Positions 34,955 through 44,051 of a stretch of DNA of 64,000 nt are shown one piece after another. How positions within the stretch are numbered: position 1 is the first letter of the stretch; each line of letters begins with the position of its first letter. The DNA is from Limnanthes douglasii subsp. nivea. Its lineage: Eukaryota > Streptophyta > Magnoliopsida > Brassicales > Limnanthaceae. The position numbers were made by a program, and so were the translations under genes. The notes below the pieces were generated by a model. It saw nothing but the letters and a program-made list of their open reading frames with translations. It ran no database searches and was not told where the DNA came from. The stretch is from positions 124,480,376 through 124,544,375 of the forward strand of contig JAUPFV010000002.1 in NCBI GenBank assembly GCA_036936605.1. The letters run 5' to 3'.

Positions 34955-36460
34955 AAGGTCGTAGATGATCTTCTAGAAGCAGACAAGCTTTGGAGGACTC
35001 AATTCATTTTTGTCAGCGGTGCTTGGGAAAACGGTAGAAAATTACTTATATAGGAAATCTGAGCGTGCTCACAAGATACTGGAAAAACTCATGTAAGTGT
35101 TTAAAAATTTCTTTCATTTCCACATTTTGATGTTATTATTTCTTACCCCGGATTTATTTTATCGTAGTGTTCTAAAAACATTTTGCACAACATTTGGAAG
35201 ATGGGAAAATAAATTATTAAGAATCAATGGGCTAATAATAAGTGGTAAACCGAGTTTCGCATTTTCTTTACTCTGGGAAATTTGGTGAGAGGTCATCTAT
35301 GGAGAATAAATCTGATCCATGAACTTTCATGGAAACAGTTTACCACTCAACCCCGATCCTATGAAATTTTTAGAAGAACTGAGGTAGCTCATGGTAAACA
35401 TTTTTTACAAGCTAGTAATGGGGATTCCAGCCGCCGTGACAAAAACAAGAAGAAGAACAAGAAGAATGATAGTTTGTCTCAAGTTTTTCTCGAACTAGGG
35501 AGTAAGGGGCCACCTGATAAAATAGATGCAGTTTTATTGGAAGTTGTTGCAGTCACTGTTGGAGAGACTAAGATTTCATCAGACTCTCCGATTTTTAAGA
35601 AGAAAAAAGGAAAAAGAAGAGTAAGGAGGGCAATGACAAGAAAGAAATAAAGAAGAAGAAAACCACAGTCGGTTTTAAGATCATTCTTCGACCTGAAGTC
35701 CCTCATTCAATCACTCCCATCGAGGTTCCTCCTTAAACAGTTGTACCTACCAATCCTCCTTCCCACTACTTCCCACGAATGAAAGGCCATCTTTTGGAGG
35801 TGGTGACCAAATAGATGATTTAGGGACCTTTAATTGTGAAAACTTCAAATAAACTTTCCCTGAATCCACCAGCCATGCGAATGTTCTGATGTATGATGGG
35901 GGTCTCATTTGAAGTGTCAAAGGAGAATGAAAAGTTAGGATACGTTGTTTTAGGCTACGCAAGTCCAATTATAAATTTAGAGAGGCAAGTGAGGCAACAT
36001 AACAAGGATATCGGTTCTCTTTGAGATGAAAATAAAAGGCTAAAGAATTATGTTGGGGCAGAGAAAGGTAAGGCTGAAAGTCTGAGTAAGGAAATGAAAA
36101 CCATCAATGAGGAGCTGGTTCAAACAAAATCTGATCGTATTAAACTAAAATTTGACTACGAATATTTGGATTCATCCTCCTCCAAGGAAATCACTTCTTT
36201 ATAAAATCAGCAAACTGGGGACAAGTCTACCATTCAACACTTGTTCGAGGAGAAGAAAAAGCTTGAAAACCTCCTTAAGCAGAAAGAATATAAAATCTCT
36301 TATCTCAAGGAAAATACTACTCCAGAATTAGGTAATGTCGAGGATTCATATGCTGACAAAGTGTTGGAGTGTATAGAAGAGAGAGATGAATCGATTAAAT
36401 CATATATGTTGATGTTATTTCATAAGAAGCTCCCTAAATTCTCTCTTATGGATCTATGGT
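34955..36460 (+). pseudogene. aORF of Tat D, right fragment
   Basis: It continues the aORF after Tat B with KVVDDLLEADKLWRTQFIFVSGAWENGRK, then an intron at 35093-35167. Exon 2 has a readable Lys-rich linker (RRDKNKKKNKKND) and a coiled coil from about 36090 to 36430 (KKLENLLKQKEYKISYLKEN). It ends in SLMDLWCFM, aligning with NLGDLWLYV of copy C, where Tat C begins. Many stops are present. The remaining C-terminus is missing; D resumes at the stop-codon region at 46901. Confidence 0.8.
35093..35167 (+). other. Conserved intron in the aORF of Tat D
   Basis: 75 bases, GTAAGT to a T-rich tract and CGTAG. The 19 exon bases before it (from AGATACTGG) align gap-free with copies B and C, and exon 2 starts TGTTCT like TGCTGC in B. 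Confidence 0.75.
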
Positions 36461-36844
36461 GTTTTATGGTGGTATGTGGGTGTTTAAGTGGTGGTGTGTG
36501 GGTGTTTTAAGTGTTTAGAGAGTAGAGAGATAATTAAGCAGCTTGGTAGCAGTTAATTTTCATTACCCATAGTTAATGCAGGTGGTTGGGTATTTATAGT
36601 GTGATGTTTGGGCCCTTATGGGCTTTTGGGTCATGTTCAATGGACCCGGGTCATGTTCAAAGACCCATGAGCTCTAAGCAGGAGAGCAAGTAGCTTAGTC
36701 AAGAAGTGTTTAGGTTTTTTAGTACTTTTGTCATAGTGTTCAAAGTGATCTGTCCGGTCCATGTGATCTGTCCGATCTGTCCGGTCCGGATGCCTTGGAC
36801 CGATCTGTCCATGTCCGGGGAGCATGCTGAATTCGGACTCATCA
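36457..36844 (-). repeat. 3' LTR of Tat C, truncated at its outer end
   Basis: It aligns base for base with 46513-46900 and lacks the first 44 plus-strand bases of the full LTR. The junction with Tat D lies in shared TGGTGTTTTATGGT. Short GATCTGTCCG repeats occur near 36755-36810. Confidence 0.92.
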
Positions 36845-36858
36845 GGAGCCCCTTTTTT
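36845..36858 (-). other. Polypurine tract of Tat C
   Basis: Minus strand AAAAAAGGGGCTCC directly abuts the 3' LTR. Confidence 0.8.
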
Positions 36859-37001
36859 AGGTGTTTGAGCAAGTATTCTTGTCAGAGACCTGAAAAACAG
36901 TCCGACATTAGAAGTATTTTTCAATCCGGACAGGTCTATGGGTTTACCCTGATAGATAAAGCTTCACGAATTCAAAACGGTTTTTGCCATGGTTCGTGGG
37001 A

Positions 37002-37179
37002 CACGTGTCACACTCTGATTGGTTACTCCAGCCATTTTTCACCTTGAATTTCGCACCCACCTTCTTCGAAAAGCAACCTCTTTAATTACACATGGTGACA
37101 TCAGCTCCGTCTTTTAATCATTGCCAAACTTTTCGAATTCTCCTAGGAATCAACTTCTTTTTCAGATTTACTATAAATT
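37002..37179 (+). promoter_or_regulatory. Internal promoter of the Tat C aORF (G-box plus TATA)
   Basis: CACGTG is at 37002-37007 within GGGACACGTGTCA. TATAAATT is at 37172-37179, 170 bases downstream of the G-box and 106 bases before the ATG at 37278. Confidence 0.62.
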
Positions 37180-37277
37180 CAGACTCACTTTCTACTGTTT
37201 TACTATCTCTTTCATATTTACTCTGCATATTTACTCAGAGCTTTCTCTCTCTAAAGCAAAGATTTTCTTGGTAGTTT

Positions 37278-40272
37278 ATGTTTACAGCAAGGACTGCATT
37301 GATCAAAGACGGGTGGCTCAACCTTTCTGAGTTGGAGAAAGCACAAAAAGTTGAGAAGGAAAGACGAATCGCAGCAGGGTTACCTACCTCGCCTGTCGAC
37401 AGGCCAATCTCCTCTGCTACAGAGTCAGATCGAGGTTCGTCCTCTTCTAAAGGTACTAAGCCCAAAAAACTATTTCAATCCACTCTCTCCCCTATAGTCT
37501 CTGGTTCTTCAGTTCAGGAGTCAGTGCCTACTGTCGAGCCAGGAGTTACAGTTACAAGTTTTAGGAAACCTTCTCCTTTTCTCGCAATGGGATCAGACAC
37601 AGAGCACTCTCCGGAGAAACTGGTTGTTAAGAGGACAAGCCGGCTGGTTAAGGGGCAAGCCTCCAAGAACACTCCCTCAAAATCGGGGGCAAAAAATAGC
37701 AGCTCTGGGTCTGGAGTGCCTATCAGAGCTCCCCGGGAAAGGTCATCCGGTCCGGAGGCTAGCAGCCCAGTAATCCAAAGAGAGACTTCTGCCTCAGAGC
37801 CCCAGCCTCAGACTAGAAGTCAAGAAAACACAAAAAAACAGCAGTCCGGAAGCCATGTTGAGCCAAGTTTAAATTCTCCCCGGGCCACTGCCACTGATAT
37901 TCCTCCTTCGATCATGGAGGAAAGAATGGAGGACTCTGTTGAAGAAGTCCCTTTTGAGTCTGAGCCATCCGGTCAGACTAGTAACACTGGTGCTGCCAAA
38001 AAAGATAAGGGCAAAGAAAAACTGTGCTTGAGGCATTCGGAGCTGCCGGAGTGTCTCGAAGGGAAGGTAGGGCCTTGTTTTCACAGGGTCAAACTTAAAT
38101 ATCTCTTGGCCTTACAGAAGACCAAGTATGCTTTCATCCACACGGCTGAGCTAGGTCAAATGCGCACAAAATGGGGGATCCCAGAAAATGTGAAGATAAG
38201 GATCCCCATAGATCCTGAAACTCCTATGGACTGCAAGCTGAATGAAATAGTCATCTTCACGGAGCTATTTAATTGGGGACTCAGATTCCCATTGGACCCA
38301 GATATTGTCAGATATTTTCATCTGGTCAAACTCTGTCCGAGCCAGCTGAGCCCTAATGGTTGGTATACTCTGATGTCATACATCATGGCATCAAGGCTGT
38401 CCGGGATCCCTCTTCCTATGGAAGAATTTGCAGCAGTGGCCAATCTTTGCAAACATCACCAATTCCCCTTCTACCACTTCAATATGGGGAATGATCTCAA
38501 AGCTGTTGATGATCTGTTGGAGTCTGAGAGCAAATGGAGGATCCAGTTTTTGTTTGTTAGTGGCGCTTGGGAAAACAGACAGAAAACCAAGTCCGGAGTG
38601 AACCCAAGCCTCCTCAGAAGTAGGTGGAGGAGTGACCGTAAGTTTCCCACTTTAAATCTTTGTCTACTTTTTCCTTCTTATAGCTGGCTTTAAACTAATT
38701 GATCTTTCTTTTGTCTTAACAGAACTGCCTAAGGAGTTCGGTGATTACTTGAAGACCGGACAGGTCACTTGTGGCAAAATCAATGCATGGGCCGCAGAGA
38801 ACTGGGGGAACCGATTCCACAATGCTTTCACTAGTGGAAATCTGGCAAGATCTCACCTGTGGAACACCACAGGTCGGAGAGACTTAACTTGGGAGGAGCT
38901 CACCACCCAACCTTCCCCGGACACCGTGCTCAAGAGGTCCCATGAAGCAGATGGGACACTCTTCTTGCCAGGCCGAGCCAAAGCCCCAAGCAAAATGAAG
39001 GGAAAGAAGAAAGGAAAAAAGGTGGTGAGCAGTGCTAATCCTGCTGATGCTGAGAAGGAAGCTCCAACAGACCCGGAGGGGCCGGCTCAAAGCCAAATCG
39101 ATGCTGCTCTTTTGCAGGTAGTGGAGCAAGAGTCCGAGAGGCAAGAAGCAGACCTCCCAAGACCTCCAAGGGCTTCCAAGAGGAATCGCAAGCAGGAGAG
39201 TGAAGGGGCAGACTGGGCAGCCAAGAAGAAAAAATCTGCTAAGGGAGATGAGCTTGCTCTCCGGGATCCGGAGCCTTCTGTTCAGGTTGACCCTTCTGAC
39301 CCGACACATGCTGAAGAGATCCAAAGGGACTTTCATACTGATGAAGTTGAGGGAGGAGAGCTTAACATGGATGAAGTAGACATCACCGGTCTTGGTGAAC
39401 TTGGTGAATACTTCCTCAACCTCCCTAGAGACGACTTCGCAGGGCCTTACATTCCTCCGAGCAGCTCTAACACTGTCAACTTCAATGGTAAGACTTTCAT
39501 TGTCTCTAGTAAAAAGGACACCATAGCCCACTCCTTGCTAAGCAATGTGCAGCCGGTACTTACACTGGAGAGACAAGTTCGGAGTCAAGCAGACACCATC
39601 AAAGACCTTAAGTCTGAGAAGGAAAAGCTGTCTGAAGACCTTTGCACTGCTACTGCCAATGCTGATATGCTAAAGGAAGCAAATGAGGAGTTGAAGAAGA
39701 ATCGGGAGGAAAGCGACACAAAAGTTGCTACTCTAGAGGAAACCATCAGAGACCTCCGGGAAAAGCTGTCCGGAATGGAGAAAGACCTTACTGCCTCAAA
39801 AGAAGAGACCAAGGCAAAGGAAAAAGTCATCACCAACTTAACTACTGATAAGATTGCCCTTGAGAATGCAGTGTCCAAGGCTGCCGAAGAGAAAAATACG
39901 TTGCTAAGGGATCAAGAGGCTACGATCTAGGCCAAGATCAATGCCTATGCCAACCATATGATCAAGAGCGAAGAGCTACTGCTTGAGAAGGTGAGGTCTG
40001 ACCTGGTTCTACTCTTCTATGAAAAGTTTCCACAGAATAATCTAGGGGACCTGTGGCTTTATGTTGAGCCCGAAGACCTCCCATACCACACGATGGCTGA
40101 AGGTGACAGGTATGGCTACTCTAGTGGCTCCTCGGATGATGAGGAACATACTGGGGAGAGCCCAGATGACAAGAAAGACGATCCCAAAGGCAAGAAGGTA
40201 GATGAAGGGAAGGATGACCCTAAGGGTAAGAAGGTAGTCGAAGGTGAGCCATCCTCAAAGGCTCAACCTTAA
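37278..40272 (+). pseudogene. Antisense ORF of Tat C, best-preserved copy (two exons, one internal stop)
   Basis: Exon 1 is 37278-38637 and exon 2 is 38723-40272, joined in phase 1 to 969 codons. TAG at 39928-39930 (codon 856) interrupts it. Residues 1-35 are a conserved start (WLNLSELEKAQKVEKERRIAAG). Residues 36-245 are Ser/Pro/basic and probably disordered. Residues 248-435 are globular, with FNWGLRFPLDPDIVRYFHLV, LSPNGWYTLM and FPFYHFNMG. Basic, possibly nuclear-targeting clusters occur at about 545-555 and 620-630. A coiled coil spans about 732-890 and the acidic tail ends EGEPSSKAQP. The globular part resembles the plant family 'putative gypsy type transposon'. It is transcribed towards integrase from its own predicted promoter. 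Role is unknown; an antisense regulator or accessory element protein is possible. Confidence 0.85.
38638..38722 (+). other. Conserved intron in the aORF of Tat C
   Basis: 85 bases, donor GTAAGT, acceptor TTTTGTCTTAACAG. Removal joins SD(Q) to LPKEFGDYLKTGQ in frame. Retention brings in-frame stops. Confidence 0.85.
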
Positions 40273-40307
40273 CTCATGATCCACTTAGTTTATTTTTAAT
40301 TCAGACT

Positions 40308-40423
40308 AAAGTCCTTGGAAGGCCAAGGCACTCTTTTTGTAATGGTGTCCTGAATTTGACCGGACAGGTTTTTTGTGTTCTACTTTGAATGTTTAAAAGT
40401 CCTTGGAGGGCCAAGGCAAGTTT
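40308..40423 (+). other. Paired inverted repeats after the aORF stop (Tat C)
   Basis: AAAGTCCTTGG-AAGG-CCAAGGC at 40308-40336 and AAAGTCCTTGG-AGGG-CCAAGGC at 40396-40423, 36 and 124 bases after the stop. Loops differ between the two while stems are unchanged. Confidence 0.72.
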
Positions 40424-40763
40424 AAGTTATTTCATTCAATGAATATCTCTGTTTTGTGCAACCATCATCTTCTTTCATTGTTCATTTTAATTTTGATAGC
40501 CAGAGTTTAAGTAGCCTTTAGTTGTTGCATTGTGAGAGTGTTTAAATTCTCCGGCTAGAGTTTAAATAGCCCTTAGATATTTCAGTCCGGATAGTATGAC
40601 AAGGGACAAAACTTTAAAAACACTTAGAAATTTTTAAGAAGGCATTGAATTTTATTTAACAACCCGGACACCTCATTAAAACCTCTGCGTGCCACCGGGG
40701 AGGAAAGAGTATGCCCCCAAATATTTACATGGATGTTTAAACAAGTAAATATTTACACAAGTG

Positions 40764-43700
40764 CTATTCCAAGTACATCGGGAGATGCTCAATATTCCAA
40801 GGATGAGTTAGAACTCTGCCATCTTTGTCTTCCAACCAATAAGTTCCAGGCTTAATTCTTTCAACAACGATATACGGACCCTCCCAAGTTGGGGCCAGCT
40901 TTCCGAAGAGCTTTTATTTAGTGTGTAAGAAGACCTTCCTTAATACTTTGTCCCCTGGTTGGAAATCTCTTCTTTTGACTTTGGAAGCAAACCTGCTCCT
41001 CATCAAGCCTTGATAGTGTGCAACTCTAAGGTGAGCTTTAACTCGTCTTTCTTCTATCAAATCAAGTTGACCTCTGATTGCCATTTCATTAGCATGTTCG
41101 GAGAAGTTATGAACACGAAAAGAGGGGATAGTTGCTTCTATGGGAGCTACTGCATCCATCCCATAGACCAGGGCAAAAGGTGATTCTTGTGTTGCAGCCC
41201 CAGGTGTTGTCTGGTAGGCCCACAAGACCTCTTGTAAATAACTAGGCCACTTTCCAGCAACCCCTTCAAAATTCTTCTTTAAACCGGAAAGTATAGTTAT
41301 ATTGGCCACTTCAACTTGCCCATTTGCTTGTGGGTGGAAAGGTGAAGAAAAACAATGTTGTATACCCCTTGAGGCACAGAAGCTTTCCATTTCTCTATTG
41401 TCGAACTGTGGCCCATTGTCTGTTGTTATTTTCTGTGGGACACCAAATCTGCAACATATGTTGGATAGAATGAATTTTATAACAGCTTTCGATGTTGTCC
41501 CTACTAGAGGAGCTGCTTCTATCCACTTCGAGAAGTAGTCAATAGCCACAATTATAGTTTTGCGCCCTCCGGACACCACGGGGAGAGGCCCCACTAAGTC
41601 CAATCCCCATCGAGCAAAAGGAATAGGCTCAGAAATTGATTCTAAAGGAATTGCTGGTACATGAATTTCATTGATGTACCTCTGGCATGGGTCACACCTT
41701 TTTACTAACTCCTTAGCATCTTTCATGATTGATGGCCAATAATAACCGGAGAGTAAAACTCTTCTTGTCAAAGCTCTAAATCCACAATGGGCTGACCCCT
41801 CACCATCGTGTAATTCGGAGAGGACCATTTGTGATTCTTCATCCCCCAAACAGCGCAGGAGAGGTTTACTGTAAGACTTCTTGTATAACACTTCTCTCAA
41901 TATGATGAAACCTCGTGCCTTGTGTTTCAATGTTCTGGCTTGTGACTTATCCGGAGGCACAACACCATCGGAGAGATACTGTATGAGAGGGAATCTCCAG
42001 TCTTGTGGTTGTTTTGCTTGTATTTCAAAAATCTCCTCTTCCTTACCCTTACAAAGTTGAATGGAGGGGCTTTCAAGCACATGGATCCATGGATATGACT
42101 CCGTATATGCTATGGTTGCCAGTGAGTCTGCTAGTTCATTTTCTGCCCGGGGAATGTGTTCATAGACCACACTTTTAAACTTAAGCGCTTCATTTTTGAG
42201 GAGGAGTAAATATTTCACAAGTTGCTCCTTCTTAGCCTCAGACTGGCCTTGGGCATGGTGGATAATCAACTGGGAGTCACTTAGCAGCTTGACCCTCTTA
42301 GCCCCACAAATGTGGGCCAATTTTAACCCAACTATTGCTGCTTCGTATTCGGACTCGTTATTAGATGTCCTGAAAGCAAAACAAATAGCCTGGTACATTT
42401 TGTCTCCATATGTGGAGGTTAAGCATACCCCTGCACCACACCCCATAGTGCTAGATCCACCATCTGTTCGGACGACCCATACTTTTTTATCTTTTATATC
42501 AGTAGCTTGCTCTGAATCCCTGTCGGAGTGGAATTCGACCAGAAAATCAGCCACAGCTTGGGCTTTGACTGCTGTCCGGGGAGAAAAGTCTATGTCGAAG
42601 TCCCCCAACTCTACTGACCACTTAGTCATTCTGCTCGAAATGTCTGCTTTTTGAAGGACATTCTTCAAGGGATAAGAAGTCCGGACGATGATGGGATGAG
42701 CCTGGAAATAAGGCCTCATCTTCCTGGCTGCTATCACCAAAGCCAATGCTAACTTTTCAAGTTTTAAGTAACGCTTCTCTGCATCTATCAAGCTTTTGCT
42801 GATGTAGTACACTGGATGGGGATGACTATCGACCTCTCTTACCAGCACAGCACTGATGGCACAACTTGAAACTGCCAAGTATACAAAGAGAGTCTCCCCA
42901 TCGACTGGCTTGAACAAAGTTTTAGGGGAGGACAGGTGTTTCTTGATCTCATTGAAAGCCTCATCGCACTGCGGGGTCCAATCAAAGCCCTTCGCACCCT
43001 TCAAAGTTTGAAAGAAAGGAGCACACCGGTCCGAAGACCTTGAGATAAATCTGTTTAAGGCAGCTAATCTCCCCGTTAACCGCTGTACTTTTTTGATGTT
43101 TCGAGGAGGTTCCATTTGGAAAAGAGCATTCAACTGGTCCGGATCAGGCTGTATTCCATGCTCACTTATGATATAGCCTAGAAACTTCCCGGACTGCACT
43201 CTGAACACACACTTTTCAGGGTTTAACTTCAAATTCACTTTCACCAAGTTGGCAAAAGTTTCTTGGAGATCGGACAAGTGCAACTGCTCATCCACACTTT
43301 TCACCATCATATCGTCAATGTATACCTCCATATTTCTTCCAATTTGATCAGCAAATGCCTTGTTGACTAATCTCTGATCAGTAGCCCCAGCATTTTTCAA
43401 ACCAAATGGAATTACTTTGTAGCAATGAAGACCTCTGTCAGTGACAAATGTAGTATGCTCTTGATCCTTTGGATCCACTTGAATCTGATTGTATCCGGAG
43501 AAAGCATCCATAAAGGAAAGTAGTTTGTTCCCAGAGGTGGAGTCTACTAACTAATCAATCCGGGGGACCAGATACAAGTTTTTTGGGAAAGCTCTATTGA
43601 GGTCTGTGAAGTCAATGCACATGCGCCACTTGCCATTCTTCTTTTTCACCAAGACAGAATTGGCAGTCCACAAAGGGTATTGAGACTCTTTGATGTGCCC

Positions 43701-44051
43701 CATCTTTGTGAGCCTGTCAACCTCTTGCACAATGACATCAGCCTTTTCTTTGGAAAAAGCTCTTCTTTTTTGAACCACTGGAGCTACATCTCTCCGGACG
43801 GATAGGTGGTGTGATATTACTTCTGATGGAATTCCAGTAACATCAGCATTGCACCAAGCAAAGACATGTTGATGGTTCTTCAAAAACTTTAACATCTCAT
43901 TCTTCAACATAGGCGGCATTTTAGATCCTATCTTGACCATTTTCCCATCTTCCAAACAGTGCGTTTCTACCTCTTCAACTGGTATCAACACTCCGGGGGT
44001 CTCTCTGGGGTCATCAATTTCACCCTCACCCCCAGAAAGGCCCTCAAACTG
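40764..44051 (-). pseudogene. Tat C pol: RT, dual RNase H, integrase (nearly intact)
   Basis: From QFEGLSGGEGEIDDP after the shared stop, the frame runs through RT (KWRMCIDFTDLNRAFPKN, catalytic YIDDMMVKS). A TAG at about 43551 follows LVPRID; 43511-40914 is then open. The first RNase H-like domain has FVYLAVSSCAISAVLV, lacking the usual first Asp. The archaeal-type RNase H has RTDGGSSTMGCGAG, NNESEYEAAIVGLKLA, LSDSQLIIHHAQG and PRAENELADSLA. Integrase has HDGEGSAHCGFRAL...CDPCQRY, RWGLDLVGPLP, DNGPQFDN and HPQANGQVEVAN. A TAA replaces Glu after VFLHTK near 40914. The natural end is MYLE at TAG 40766-40764. There is no chromodomain. Only two stops separate it from an open pol frame. Confidence 0.93.

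Noticed and set aside
39488..39511. A 22-base GTAAG...CTCTAG stretch in exon 2 of the aORF, also present in B and, altered, in A
   Set aside because: It looks like GT-AG, but 22 bases is far too short for a plant intron. Removing it shifts the frame to a stop, while reading through stays open in B and C.
38884..39531. Minus-strand 215-codon ORF opposite the aORF of Tat C
   Set aside because: It is a mirror of the aORF coding strand, broken in A and B, with no signal of its own.
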